Positions 8,873 to 18,235 are shown, counted from the first letter of the stretch. The stretch is DNA of 64,000 nt from Neobacillus sp. PS2-9 (GCF_030915525.1 NZ_CP133269.1:769001-833000), one strand, 5' to 3'. The notes: generated from the sequence alone by a model not told the origin. Numbers and translations: made by a program.

Positions 8873-8935
8873 TTAAGGAGCGAGAATTGTACAAAACGAA
8901 GTGAGAATCATTATTCTTATCAACATATCTAGCAT
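8873..8935 (-). CDS. Candidate 20-aa peptide
   Basis: ATG at 8935 with AAAGGAG nine bases upstream, 20 codons (MLDMLIRIMIL, then TSFCTILAP), stop at 8873, followed 20 bases later by the bidirectional terminator. The peptide is hydrophobic. The only support is the strong ribosome binding site and terminator placement; it could be chance. Confidence 0.3.
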   Translation of the reverse strand: MLDMLIRIMILTSFCTILAP

Positions 8936-9156
8936 GAACAACCACTCCTTTAGGAATTGATTGAATACAAGACTAATTATATAGCCCGTTTATTGAGTTT
9001 GTATATGAGAATTGTAAATGAATTGTTAGTTTTTGACTGGAAATTATTTGAAAGTTAACAATGTTTTGGTAAAAATTGCTTGATAGTGAACTATTTGTCA
9101 TTTACGATTAAATAGGAATATTGTCCCGAGTAGGTACGAATGAAGGGGGAAACAGG

Positions 9157-10041
9157 TTGTTAGAAGTACAAAACCTAGCAAAATATTATGGGGAAAAAGC
9201 CGCCGTAGAGTCCTTATCGTTCACGGTTTCAAAAGGCGAAGTGTTCGGCCTCCTTGGACGAAATGGGGCAGGGAAGACAACGACGATCAAAATGATGCTT
9301 GGTCTTATTGCTCCCAATCACGGCAATGTGTTATGGAATAGCAAACGAGGCTTGAAACATACGTCTTTTGGCTATTTGCCAGAGGAGAGAGGGTTATATC
9401 CCAAAACAAAGGTTATTGATCAATTGTCCTATTTTGGGAGATTAGAAGGAATGAGTCGAATCGAGATTAAAAAAAGCATTGATTACTGGGTAGACAGATT
9501 CGATATAGGCATGTACAAAAACAAGCTTGCGGGCGAACTGTCGAAAGGAAACCAACAAAAGGTACAGCTGGCTGCGACACTTTTACATAACCCAGAACTC
9601 ATCATTTTAGACGAACCGTTCAGTGGACTAGACCCCGTTAACTCAAATCTTTTAACAGAAGTAATTTTAGAAGAAAAAGAGAAGGGCAAGGTTATCATCA
9701 TGTCCAGCCACCAAATGGATCAGGTGGAGAAGTTTTGCAAAAATGTGGTGCTTTTAAAGGAGGGCAGAGTTCTCTTAGGTGGAGAATTAGAAGCAGTGAA
9801 AGCTTCCTATGGGGTTATGTACTTGTCACTGTACGGGGATATAGAAAAGCTGAAGGGATTCTGCCAGCAACATCAGTATTCCTTTGAACAGGAACTGAAA
9901 CGAGTCATTGTTTCGTTAACAAAAGATCAGGATCCACTTATCGTGTTGACGCAATTAAAACAAGAGGGGATTCCGGTGAATGAAGTCACGTTCCTTCAGC
10001 CTACCCTTCATCAGATTTTCATAGATAAGGTGGGGTCATAG
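9157..10041 (+). CDS. ABC transporter ATP-binding protein (NatA/YhaQ-like)
   Basis: ATPase with Walker A GRNGAGKTTT, signature LSKGNQQKV, Walker B LIILDEPFSGLDP and H-loop in MSSHQM. A C-terminal extension of about 80 residues follows, as in the NatA/YhaQ group of ABC-2 exporters. I prefer TTG 9157 because GAAGGGGG is seven bases upstream and MLEVQNLAKYYGEK is the usual N terminus; TTG 9121 would add 12 residues. The permease gene begins 1 bp after the stop. Related pairs export sodium or act in envelope stress; the substrate here is not readable. Confidence 0.9.
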   Translation: MLEVQNLAKYYGEKAAVESLSFTVSKGEVFGLLGRNGAGKTTTIKMMLGLIAPNHGNVLWNSKRGLKHTSFGYLPEERGLYPKTKVIDQLSYFGRLEGMSRIEIKKSIDYWVDRFDIGMYKNKLAGELSKGNQQKVQLAATLLHNPELIILDEPFSGLDPVNSNLLTEVILEEKEKGKVIIMSSHQMDQVEKFCKNVVLLKEGRVLLGGELEAVKASYGVMYLSLYGDIEKLKGFCQQHQYSFEQELKRVIVSLTKDQDPLIVLTQLKQEGIPVNEVTFLQPTLHQIFIDKVGS

Positions 10042-10042
10042 A

Positions 10043-11278
10043 ATGGAAGCATTATGGATTTCTTACTTCTTTCATTTAAAAGAACAAATTCGTTCCAAAG
10101 GATTTCGGATTACATCGGTTGTGATTTCCGTTGTCATCCTTGGGTTTTTAGCCTATAACCATTTCTCCTCGAATAAGGATGAAGTTCGTGTTTCTGTCGT
10201 CAATTTATCATCTTATCAAATTGATGAAGCATTATTGAAAAAAAGTATTGATGGATTAACTCTTTTTACAAAGGATGAAAAAGATATCAAGAAGGAGAAG
10301 AAACGAATTCAAGATCAGGACCTGGATCATTTGGTGGTCATTCAAGAGAAGGATTCCCTTCCGGTGCTCCAGTATTATTACCATCGTTCTCCTGATCCAG
10401 GGGTTCTCTATCCTTTTTCCGCTCAATTACAACAGCAGTATATGGCAAAGGTTTCAGCGGAACATTCCTTATCGAACGATGTGATGAATCAGTTGTTTCA
10501 GAGTATTCCTGTAGACGAGACCATGCTGGCTAAGAATAACGGAAGCCTCGGTATTGTGTATGTCTTCATTTTCTTAATGTACACATTTATTCTCATGTTT
10601 GGTCAAGGAATTGCGATGAGCATCACGGGGGAAAAATCGACCCGCGTGATGGAAGTCATGATCACAAAAATAAAGCCGATTTATATGCTGTTTGCGAAGG
10701 TTCTTTCCAACCTGACAGCAGGGTTAATTCAAGTAACTATCTTCTTTTTATCAGGATATATCGGCTATTTATTAGGTTGGATTAAGTCCGACCAACTGAG
10801 CATCGTGGGCTTTACCTTCGACCTGTCGCAAATCGATGCCCCATTAGTGGCGTTGTTCGTTTTTTTCTTTACCTGTGGATACCTTGTGTATGCGCTATGT
10901 TTTGCTGCACTAGGTTCACTTATTTCACGGACAGAGGATTTAGGAAGTGTCATGGGACCGGTGATGGTGCTTGTCATGGGAGCCTTGTTTGTGGGAATGA
11001 AAACTTTGATGGATCCAACAGGTGGATTGGTTACCTTTGGGACGTATTTCCCGTTTTTTTCTCCTATTGTTGCCTTCTCCAAATATGTCCTAGGAGAAAT
11101 GACAGCTGGTCAACTTGCATTGAGCGGCAGCATTTTAGTAGCTTCGATCCTCTTCATCGCCTATCTTGCCTCAAGAATTTATGTGAAAGGCGTTATGGTC
11201 TATGGAGAGAAGTTCAAATGGTCTAATTTGAAAGTGATGTTTGCGAAAGAGGCTTCGAATAAAACCATTAATAGTTAA
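10043..11278 (+). CDS. ABC-2 type exporter permease (NatB/YhaP-like)
   Basis: 411 residues. An N-terminal membrane segment near 22-40 is followed by a large extracytoplasmic domain (about 45-165). Five or six further membrane segments then include the conserved GQGIAMSITGEKSTRVMEV region before a cytoplasmic loop. This is the classical NatB/YhaP architecture and length. It is encoded immediately behind its ATPase, and the two presumably form a 2+2 exporter. A terminator begins 5 bases past the stop. Confidence 0.88.
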   Translation: MEALWISYFFHLKEQIRSKGFRITSVVISVVILGFLAYNHFSSNKDEVRVSVVNLSSYQIDEALLKKSIDGLTLFTKDEKDIKKEKKRIQDQDLDHLVVIQEKDSLPVLQYYYHRSPDPGVLYPFSAQLQQQYMAKVSAEHSLSNDVMNQLFQSIPVDETMLAKNNGSLGIVYVFIFLMYTFILMFGQGIAMSITGEKSTRVMEVMITKIKPIYMLFAKVLSNLTAGLIQVTIFFLSGYIGYLLGWIKSDQLSIVGFTFDLSQIDAPLVALFVFFFTCGYLVYALCFAALGSLISRTEDLGSVMGPVMVLVMGALFVGMKTLMDPTGGLVTFGTYFPFFSPIVAFSKYVLGEMTAGQLALSGSILVASILFIAYLASRIYVKGVMVYGEKFKWSNLKVMFAKEASNKTINS

Positions 11279-11282
11279 TATC

Positions 11283-11321
11283 AAGGGGTGTAATTCTACT
11301 CAGAATTACAGTCCCTTTTTT
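11283..11321 (+). terminator. Terminator after the ABC exporter operon
   Basis: Stem TGTAATTCT / AGAATTACA extended by AAGGGG / TCCCTT, followed by a T run. Confidence 0.85.
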
Positions 11322-11340
11322 AAAAAGGGGCGCTAGTATA

Positions 11341-11880
11341 ATGAAAAAGACAGCCGTTCTACTCTATCCGCAATTTAGCGAGTATGAACTAAGTGTCGCA
11401 TTATCGATTTTGATGCAGGGGGAGAAACCTGTTATCATTGTCGGTCTAAAAGATGAGCCCATTAGAGGGGAAGCAGGACTGACGGTTGTACCTGATATGA
11501 CCATTGAAGAGGTTAATGTAGAAGAAGTCGATAGCTTATTATTAACTGGTTGTATGGATATTTTTGCATTAAAGGACGAAGCAAAACTATTTGAGTTTCT
11601 AAGTTTGTTAGAAAAGAAAGTATCTGTGGTCGCAAGCATATCTAGTTCCCCGTTCCTTTTGGCAAAAGCAGGTTTATTAAAGGGGAAAAAATATACCGTT
11701 GGATTGACGGAAGAGGCAAGGATCCTATCTGGGTTTTTTGAAAGTGACAATTACTCAGATGAGCTGGTCGTTCAGGATGGGAAGTTGATCACTGCAAGAG
11801 GAAGAGGATTTATTAGGTTTGGCAAGATGTTAGGGGAGGCATTGAACCTTTCCTTTGATGAGCGATGGTATCGGGAATAG
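11341..11880 (+). CDS. DJ-1/PfpI-family protein
   Basis: 179 residues with the DJ-1/PfpI fold pattern: N-terminal AVLLYPQFSEYELSVAL, an acidic D-x-LLLTGC segment, and the nucleophile-elbow region. In that region the usual cysteine is replaced: the sequence reads VVASISSSPFLLAKAG, with serines where many members have A-x-C. The histidine next to the canonical Cys is also absent. It may therefore not be a classical deglycase or peptidase. Start ATG 11341 follows AAGGGGCG. It is a single-gene unit between two terminators. Function unknown. Confidence 0.75.
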   Translation: MKKTAVLLYPQFSEYELSVALSILMQGEKPVIIVGLKDEPIRGEAGLTVVPDMTIEEVNVEEVDSLLLTGCMDIFALKDEAKLFEFLSLLEKKVSVVASISSSPFLLAKAGLLKGKKYTVGLTEEARILSGFFESDNYSDELVVQDGKLITARGRGFIRFGKMLGEALNLSFDERWYRE

Positions 11881-11909
11881 AAAGAGCTTGGGGTACCAAG
11901 CTCTTTTTC
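11881..11909 (+). terminator. Terminator after the DJ-1/PfpI gene
   Basis: AAAGAGCTTGG and CCAAGCTCTTT with a 4-base loop, then T residues. It starts directly at the stop codon. Confidence 0.85.
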
Positions 11910-11912
11910 TAA

Positions 11913-12137
11913 TGTCTACGTGCCAGAGGAGGATGGAAAAAGAGGCAGCGGGTAACGTAGAAGGAGTCTACGTGCCAGAGGAGGATGGAAAAAGGAGCGA
12001 TTGGTAACGTAGAAGGAGTCTACGTTACCGAGCAGGGTGGAAAAAGAGGGAGTGGGTAACGTAGAACGTGTCTACATGCCCGAAGACGAACCTAAAAACA
12101 GAAAATGGTCGCGTAGAAAGCCTCTACGCGACCATTT
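11913..12137. repeat. Array B: four to five 52-bp tandem palindromic units with covarying arms
   Basis: GTCTAC cores recur near 11914, 11966, 12018 and 12069, with a last half-unit at 12121 (period 51-52 bp). Junction hairpins: GGTAACGTAGA-AGGAG-TCTACGTTACC at 12003-12029, with perfect 11-bp arms; and GGTCGCGTAGA-AAGCC-TCTACGCGACC at 12107-12133, perfect and extendable to 15 bp. The two differ by AAC to CGC in one arm and the exactly compensating change in the other. The array lies between convergent genes. Confidence 0.92.
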
Positions 12138-12191
12138 AGGTGAAAAACAACAGCGATCAGTCTCCTATACCAACCGACTGTTTCCATTTTT

Positions 12192-12911
12192 CTATTTCCC
12201 AATAAACTCCTGTGTCCAATAATTTCCATCAGCTACATATCCAACCCCGATATAGGTAAAGTTCGGGCTTAAGATATTTTTACGGTGACCTTCACTATTC
12301 ATCCATGCCGTTACAACTTCTTCAGGCGTTCTTTGTCCCATGGCAATATTTTCACCCGCATAGCGGTAGGTAATGCCATATTTTTTCATCATATCAAATG
12401 GTGAACCGTAGGTTGGGCTTGTATGGCTAAAGTAGTGATTGGTAGACATGTCTTGTGATTTATCTCGAGCCATTTTGCTCAGCGATACATCTACTTTTAG
12501 CGCAGATAAACCATTCTTCGCACGTTCTTGATTCGTTAAATCAACCACTTTCTGCTCATATGCACTTAAGCTATAAGTAGATTCCGATGTAGTAGTAGTC
12601 TCGGCCTGTGCTGGCTCTTGCTGTACCGGTGTGGTTGAAGCCTGGGTTGTCTGCTCAGGTGTTGGTGCAGGTGCCGGTGCAGGAATTGGTGCAGGCTGCT
12701 TCACCGTATTTTGAGTAACCGACATTCCAAGACTTGCTAAATACTTTTCAATGATACTATTAATCTCATCCATATTTGATGCTTTATGCACATACACCTT
12801 TTCCTGTGTTGTAGGTGTAAACGTTGCAGCATGTGCTTTATTTAAAATAGGGTTTGCCATTACTACGGCAGCCGCCGCTGCTACCGTTAACATTGCTTTT
12901 TTCTTCAACAT
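12192..12911 (-). CDS. Secreted CAP-domain (SCP/YkwD-like) protein
   Basis: 239 residues from ATG 12911, which has AAGGAGG about seven bases upstream; a longer frame to 12983 lacks a site. A signal peptide (MLKKKAML, alanine-rich core, cleavage near AHA-ATF) leads into a linker rich in Pro, Ala, Thr and Gln (PAPIPAPAPAP type). The C-terminal CAP domain (about 115-239) shows the motifs VDLTNQERAKNGL, HYFSHTSPTYGSPFDMM, YAGENIA and WMNSEGHRKNIL. The CAP histidines and glutamates (HTSP, GENIA, SEGH) are all present. Homologues such as YkwD and SafA-linked YabG-type neighbours occur on the cell surface or in spores; the exact role is unknown. Confidence 0.9.
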   Translation of the reverse strand: MLKKKAMLTVAAAAAVVMANPILNKAHAATFTPTTQEKVYVHKASNMDEINSIIEKYLASLGMSVTQNTVKQPAPIPAPAPAPTPEQTTQASTTPVQQEPAQAETTTTSESTYSLSAYEQKVVDLTNQERAKNGLSALKVDVSLSKMARDKSQDMSTNHYFSHTSPTYGSPFDMMKKYGITYRYAGENIAMGQRTPEEVVTAWMNSEGHRKNILSPNFTYIGVGYVADGNYWTQEFIGK

Positions 12912-13306
12912 ACTAACATCCTCCTTAGGTTGAAAAACTGCTGTGAACTTAACAGCAACATCGTACCATACGATTTTTGTCATATTTCAGGTAGGATTTT
13001 ACAGTGCCAACTTCTTCTAGAGGCCTTCTCCGATAAAAAGTTGCCCCATTATGAGGTTCAAGGACTATTTTTCTTTTAAAATAGCATCATCTCATTCTAC
13101 TAGTTATTATAAAAAATACCATTTATTGTGCAGGGAAAAGGGGTTGACAACGTTCGCGTCAGAAGCGCAACTTTACAAATATTTCAGGAAAAAGACGAAG
13201 ATTAAGCAGATTTTACTAACCAAAACACCATAAAATTTAGCTACTATTTGGACATGGTGTGACATATTCTTTGGTAAAAGGGTGAGAATAAAGGAGAGTA
13301 TGCACC

Positions 13307-13777
13307 ATGCGGAAAAAATCAGCATTATCCAAGAGATTGCTAAGCGGCATTCTGGTACTTGCCGGCATTTTTGCAGTTTTTTTAATCATACGATCGGCCT
13401 TCTTCTCGTCCACCGGTGAGGCGCAGGAAGTGGTAGATGAATTTTATGGATATGAACAAGAAGGCGATTTTGCTAATTCCTGGGGGCTTTTTCATTCCTC
13501 AATGAAGAAAAAGTTCAGCAAGGGAAACTACATACAGGACCGAGCCCATGTGTTTATGAACCATTTTGGGGTCGAGACCTTTTCTTATACGATCGGGGAG
13601 CTTGAGGAATTGAAGGATTGGAAAATGTCTAAAACAGGACCTTCCCTGAAAAATGTATATAAAGTACCGGTCACACAAACCTACAAAGGAAAATACGGGA
13701 ATTTTGACCTGGAGCAAGAGGTATTTGTGACTGAGGAAAAGGGAAAGTGGAGGATCCTGTGGGATTATAACCAATAA
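13307..13777 (+). CDS. Membrane-anchored protein with NTF2-like/DUF4878-type fold, unknown function
   Basis: 156 residues. A basic N terminus and one membrane segment (about residues 14-32) are followed by an extracytoplasmic part beginning EAQEVVDEFYGYEQEGDFANSW. That opening is typical of small lumazine/NTF2-like domains in which a helix is followed by a curved sheet, and the C terminus VFVTEEKGKWRILWDYNQ fits that fold. The fold call is inference from pattern. Start ATG 13307 has AAAGGAGAG upstream. It stands alone upstream of prs and has no evident terminator. Confidence 0.6.
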   Translation: MRKKSALSKRLLSGILVLAGIFAVFLIIRSAFFSSTGEAQEVVDEFYGYEQEGDFANSWGLFHSSMKKKFSKGNYIQDRAHVFMNHFGVETFSYTIGELEELKDWKMSKTGPSLKNVYKVPVTQTYKGKYGNFDLEQEVFVTEEKGKWRILWDYNQ

Positions 13778-13900
13778 GCTTGAAAATGTGGTACATATTG
13801 ACAAGGTATTAATAATATAAACATTTTAACGGACTAAACGATTATGGTAAGATAGGATAGGACCAAGGTTCAAATCATGAAGACAGCTGGAGGACTTACA

Positions 13901-14851
13901 GTGGCTTATCAAACAAAAGAATGTTTTAAAATGTTTACGTTAAATTCTAATCGTAAGCTTGCAGAAGAGATGGCGCAGATTCTAGGTTGTGAGTTAGGAA
14001 GAAGCTCTGTATCTCGTTTTAGTGATGGTGAAATTCATATTAACATAGAAGAGAGTGTTCGTGGAAGTGAAGTGTATTTAGTTCAATCGACTTCACAACC
14101 AGGGAATGAATATATCATGGAGCTCCTTATTATGATTGATGCATTGAAAAGAGCATCGGCTAGATCGATCAATGTAGTCATCCCATATTATGGATATGCT
14201 CGTCAAGACAGAAAGGCACGTTCACGTGAGCCGATTACTGCTAAGTTAATTGCTAATCTTTTAGAAAAAGCGGGAGCACATCGAGTTCTTACGATGGACC
14301 TGCATGCTCCGCAAATTCAAGGTTTCTTTGATATCCCTGTTGATCAGCTTCTAGGTGTTCCGATTCTGTCGGATTACTTTGAAAGTAAGGGATTAGAGGA
14401 TATTGTCGTGGTCGCACCAGATAATGGCGGGGTAACGAGAGCGAGAAAGATGGCAAACCGCTTACATGCGCCGATTGCTTTTGTTGATAAGCGTCGTCCG
14501 AAACCTAACGTGGCGGAAATCATGAACATTGTCGGAAATATCGAAGGGAAAAATGCGATTCTTATTGACGACTTAATCGATACCGCTGGGACGATTACGC
14601 TTGCAGCGCAAGGGTTAATGGAAAAAGGAGCAAAAGCTGTCTATACTTGCTGTACACATCCTGTTCTTTCAGGACCGGCTGTCAGTAGAATTGAAGCTTC
14701 ACCGATCAAGGAGTTAGTCGTGACAAATACGATTGAACTGCCAGAAGAGAAAATGATTAGTAAAATCACTTCATTATCTGTTGCTCCATTGCTAGCGGAA
14801 GCGATTGACCGTATTCACAATGAAAAACCTGTAAGTCCTTTATTTGAATAG
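13901..14851 (+). CDS. prs: Ribose-phosphate pyrophosphokinase
   Basis: Makes PRPP from ribose 5-phosphate and ATP for purine, pyrimidine, NAD and amino-acid synthesis. 316 residues from GTG 13901, placed seven bases after GGAGG and giving the usual N-terminal length; ATG 13877 would add eight residues with no site. Motifs are the flexible loop [17 protein letters not shown], the metal/ATP site [12 protein letters not shown], the regulatory region RRPKPN and the PRPP loop [11 protein letters not shown]. All catalytic residues look intact. In B. subtilis prs lies between glmU and ctc; here it has neither neighbour, so it is relocated or a second copy. Confidence 0.92.
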   Translation: MAYQTKECFKMFTLNSNRKLAEEMAQILGCELGRSSVSRFSDGEIHINIEESVRGSEVYLVQSTSQPGNEYIMELLIMIDALKRASARSINVVIPYYGYARQDRKARSREPITAKLIANLLEKAGAHRVLTMDLHAPQIQGFFDIPVDQLLGVPILSDYFESKGLEDIVVVAPDNGGVTRARKMANRLHAPIAFVDKRRPKPNVAEIMNIVGNIEGKNAILIDDLIDTAGTITLAAQGLMEKGAKAVYTCCTHPVLSGPAVSRIEASPIKELVVTNTIELPEEKMISKITSLSVAPLLAEAIDRIHNEKPVSPLFE

Positions 14852-14863
14852 TATTGTTACTAG

Positions 14864-14905
14864 AATCCAATTCCTATCTTTTTTTAGGGGTTGGATTTTT
14901 TCTTT
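14864..14905 (+). terminator. Terminator after prs
   Basis: AATCCAATTCC pairs with GGGGTTGGATT across a T-rich loop and is followed by TTTTTTC. The MITE-like element starts directly behind it. Confidence 0.6.
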
Positions 14906-14906
14906 G

Positions 14907-15090
14907 GGCTTTGTTAAACTGTCTGTTGATTTCCGCTCCAGGAGCGAGCGGTTCGTGGGTGTTTCGGCGAGCCTCCTCGGCCAAAAAAGCGCCTGCGGGG
15001 TCTCCCCTGAACCATACTCCCACAGGAGTCTTCGCTCCTTCCGCTCCAATCAACAGTGTATAAAAATCAACACTGTTTGTTAACACAGCC
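14907..15090. mobile_element. MITE-like element, copy 1 (184 bp)
   Basis: Terminal inverted repeats GGCTTTGTTAA (14907-14917) and TTAACACAGCC (15080-15090). Inside are the second inverted pair CTGTTGATT / AATCAACAG and a GC-rich palindromic core bounded by direct repeats TTCCGCTCCA. There is no coding capacity. The same architecture occurs at 19652, 28303, 38131 and 55834. Confidence 0.85.
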
Positions 15091-15191
15091 TTTCTTTTAT
15101 TAAGATGGAAATAATTTTACAGTGATGCCTGGTCTTATTTGGTGATATATTTAGCCATATGAATTTTAATTGAATCCTGGGGTGGGTCTAT

Positions 15192-18161
15192 TTGAGCAAT
15201 GCAGCACTTTTTTTTATACTAGGCATCTTGATTATTGCATCATGTGGCATCTATGTTGGACGGAGAATTATTACACAACAGACAGAACGTAAGCAAACGG
15301 AAGCCAAGTTAATCGAAAGTGAAGACCGTTATCGAAGCTTGGTTGAGCTGTCACCTAAAGGCATACTAGTTTACCAAGATAATAAAATTGGTTACGCCAA
15401 CTCAGCAGCTTTGAGCTTGTTTAAATCGTCTAACGAACATGAATTATTAGGGAAATCACTTCTTGATTTGGTTCATCCTGAAAGTAAGGAAGAGTTGATT
15501 ACCAATTTACAGAAAGTACTTAACGGTGAATTTGTTGCCCTCCATGAATATAAATTTAATACGATGAACGGTGAGACTATTTTCGTAGAGGCTGTTGGTT
15601 CAACGATTATGTTTAATGGAAAACCAGCTCTCATGGCAATCGGTAGTGATATCACCGAAAAGAAGAACTTGCAGGAACAATTAAATATCAATGAACAGCG
15701 CTATAAATCCTTATTTGAGTATCATTCAGATGCCGTTTATAGCTTTGATTTAGATGGGAAATTTACTAGTGCCAACAAAGCGTGTGAGACGATTTCAGGT
15801 TACAGCCCCGAAGACCTTATCAATAAGAAATTTACTGACTTCATCTTTGTGGATGATTTAGAAAAAACAATAAACATATTTGAGTCCACCATTAAAAACG
15901 GTGGAAGCCCTCAAAATCATAATATTAGACTGAACCATAAAAATGGAAAAATGATTCATCTTAATGTGACTAGTGTTCCCATTATAGTGGATGAACAAGT
16001 TGTGGGAATCTACGGTATAGCCAAAGATATCACGGAGCAAATCAAGAACCAAGCTATGATTCAGCATTTGGCCTACCATGATTACTTAACGGGTCTGCCA
16101 AATAGAAATCTTCTTGATAATCATCTATCCAAGGAACTTGATTTAACCGCCTATCAGAATCGAAAGCTTGCGATATTATTTATTGACCTCGACCGTTTTA
16201 AAGCAATCAACGACACATTCGGTCACTCAGTCGGTGATTTGTTATTAAAAGAAGTGGCAAAACGTTTGAAATCCTCTGTCCTTGTGAAAGATCAGGTTTT
16301 TAGACAGGGTGGAGATGAGTTTATAGTTATTCTAGACGAGGCTGACCGTACGATTGCAGAAAAGGTAGCGATTCGGATTCTTTCGGTTCTGGCCACACCA
16401 TTTAGTTTAAACAAAAGTGATTTATTTATATCTCCGAGTATTGGTATCAGTCTCTATTCAGAAGATGGAGAATCAATGGAAACACTGATTAAGCATGCAG
16501 ATTTTGCGATGTACCAAGCGAAAAAGGCAGGGAAAAATACGTTTCGCTTTTATTCAAATAAAGAAACAGAAGAGGGCATAAATCCCCTCCTTATGGAAAT
16601 GGATTTGCATAAGGCCATCGAACGTCAAGAGTTTATTTTACATTATCAGCCTAAAATCAATTTGAAAACGGGCAAAGTCATTGGTGCCGAAGCACTGATT
16701 CGTTGGAACCACCCTGAGCGGGGAATGATTCCACCTTCCCAGTTTATCCCCATTGCAGAAGAGACAGGATTAATCATCCCAATTGGTGAATGGGTGCTTC
16801 AAGAGGCATGTATGCAGCAAAAGAAATGGATGGAGCAGGGACTCTCCAATATGGTCATCTGTGTGAATTTATCCGCCCGTCAATTCTCACAATGTCAAAT
16901 TGTAAAGACTGTCAAAAAGGTTTTGGAACAGACAGGATTAGAGCCTCAGTATTTAGAGCTTGAAATAACAGAAAGTATGACGATGGATATTGAACGGACA
17001 ATCGTCACGTTACAGGAATTAAAGAAGCTTGGACTCTTAATTAGTATTGATGATTTTGGGACGGGATTTAGCTCATTAAATTATTTGAAACAGTTTCCTG
17101 TTGATACATTAAAGATCGATCAATCCTTCGTACGCGAGCTATACAATCAAACAAATGACGAAACCATAGTCAAAACAATTATTTCCATGGCCCATACCTT
17201 ACAATTGAATGTCGTTGCAGAAGGGATTGAAACAAGAGAGCAGCTTGTGTTTTTGCAACAGCATCTTTGTGACACGGCACAAGGTTATTTCTTTAGTGAG
17301 CCCCTGCCAGCAACAGACTGGAATCAGGCATTTTTTACTAAAATGGAGGAAATTATAGGTACATTCGGCATTTCGCAAGATACTACTAAGCGAATGTGGA
17401 TGGAAGAAACCGTAAGGATTGCCCGTCAGGAATTACAGGATACCCTTCAGAGACAGCAGGGTTTGACGATCAAATATAAAAAGATTGACAGTAGGTTTGT
17501 TCATACCATGTGTGACGGAGAATTATTGTATCGCTTTGGTTTAATTCCAGAGCAGGTAATCGGTAAGGAATTGCATGAATTTATCCCTGCCCACCTTGCA
17601 CTGGCCAAGCTTCCCTTCTATCAAAAAGCTTGGGAGGGTGAAGAGAATATCACTTATGAGGCGAAAATAAATGGAATTTATTATATGGCTGCGTTAAGCC
17701 CTTTAAAAAAACGTGGAAAAGTGGTAGAGGTCATTGTTTCGTGCAGTGATATTACGAATCTCAAGGAAACAGAGAAAGCGTTAAGGGAAAGCCAAGAGAT
17801 GTACCAGCTGGTGGCTGAGAATATGACGGACCTAATTACAATTTTCGATTTGCAGGGGAAAATTAAGTATGCATCCCCTTCCCACCAATCGGTACTTGGA
17901 TACCCATCTAGTTACTATGAGAATTATAACTCCTTCTCGAATCTACATCCTGAAGATCAGTTGTTTTACAAACGTACCTTTGTAAGCACGATTCAGAGCA
18001 AACAGCCCTGCCAAATTCAATACCGCATAGCCACACAAGAAGATGGTTGGAAGCATTTTAAGGTAAAACTGACTCCGGTGTTGGATAATAGCGGCGAGGT
18101 TATCCATGTCATTGGGGTAGCCAAGGACATTTCGGGTACTACTATACGTAATGCAGACTGA
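15192..18161 (+). CDS. Membrane PAS-PAS-GGDEF-EAL-PAS-PAS c-di-GMP enzyme
   Basis: 989 residues from TTG 15192 behind GGGGTGGG. One N-terminal membrane segment (about 4-22), two PAS domains (about 45-160 and 168-285), GGDEF domain (about 297-455; intact GGDEF near 373-377), EAL domain (about 465-715; EALIRW near 500, with NLSARQF, ELEITES, DDFGTGFSSL, AEGIE and QGYFFSEP all intact) and two more PAS domains at the C terminus. The allosteric I-site RxxD is absent: the expected position reads LVKD. Both synthase and phosphodiesterase activity are thus possible; in such hybrids the EAL half often dominates. C-terminal PAS domains after EAL are unusual. The gene is a single transcription unit ending in a bidirectional terminator. 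Confidence 0.92.
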   Translation: MSNAALFFILGILIIASCGIYVGRRIITQQTERKQTEAKLIESEDRYRSLVELSPKGILVYQDNKIGYANSAALSLFKSSNEHELLGKSLLDLVHPESKEELITNLQKVLNGEFVALHEYKFNTMNGETIFVEAVGSTIMFNGKPALMAIGSDITEKKNLQEQLNINEQRYKSLFEYHSDAVYSFDLDGKFTSANKACETISGYSPEDLINKKFTDFIFVDDLEKTINIFESTIKNGGSPQNHNIRLNHKNGKMIHLNVTSVPIIVDEQVVGIYGIAKDITEQIKNQAMIQHLAYHDYLTGLPNRNLLDNHLSKELDLTAYQNRKLAILFIDLDRFKAINDTFGHSVGDLLLKEVAKRLKSSVLVKDQVFRQGGDEFIVILDEADRTIAEKVAIRILSVLATPFSLNKSDLFISPSIGISLYSEDGESMETLIKHADFAMYQAKKAGKNTFRFYSNKETEEGINPLLMEMDLHKAIERQEFILHYQPKINLKTGKVIGAEALIRWNHPERGMIPPSQFIPIAEETGLIIPIGEWVLQEACMQQKKWMEQGLSNMVICVNLSARQFSQCQIVKTVKKVLEQTGLEPQYLELEITESMTMDIERTIVTLQELKKLGLLISIDDFGTGFSSLNYLKQFPVDTLKIDQSFVRELYNQTNDETIVKTIISMAHTLQLNVVAEGIETREQLVFLQQHLCDTAQGYFFSEPLPATDWNQAFFTKMEEIIGTFGISQDTTKRMWMEETVRIARQELQDTLQRQQGLTIKYKKIDSRFVHTMCDGELLYRFGLIPEQVIGKELHEFIPAHLALAKLPFYQKAWEGEENITYEAKINGIYYMAALSPLKKRGKVVEVIVSCSDITNLKETEKALRESQEMYQLVAENMTDLITIFDLQGKIKYASPSHQSVLGYPSSYYENYNSFSNLHPEDQLFYKRTFVSTIQSKQPCQIQYRIATQEDGWKHFKVKLTPVLDNSGEVIHVIGVAKDISGTTIRNAD

Positions 18162-18177
18162 TTTTTTAATGGACAAA

Positions 18178-18206
18178 AGGCTGACATCCTCCCAGGATGT
18201 CAGCCT
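18178..18206. terminator. Bidirectional terminator between the c-di-GMP enzyme gene and pbuO
   Basis: A perfect 13-bp stem AGGCTGACATCCT with a 3-base loop; T-rich on the plus side (CTTTTGTTTCTTTT) and TTTTGTCC on the minus side. Confidence 0.88.
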
Positions 18207-18235
18207 CTTTTGTTTCTTTTCATATCTCTAAGGTA

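Noticed and set aside
13051..13233. 60-residue plus-strand frame downstream of the CAP gene promoter region
   Set aside because: No ribosome binding site; composition unlike a protein; overlaps a probable promoter region.
14844..15086. Small ORFs on both strands over the MITE-like element downstream of prs
   Set aside because: They follow the palindromic repeat and recur at other copies only as non-conserved frames; no ribosome binding sites.
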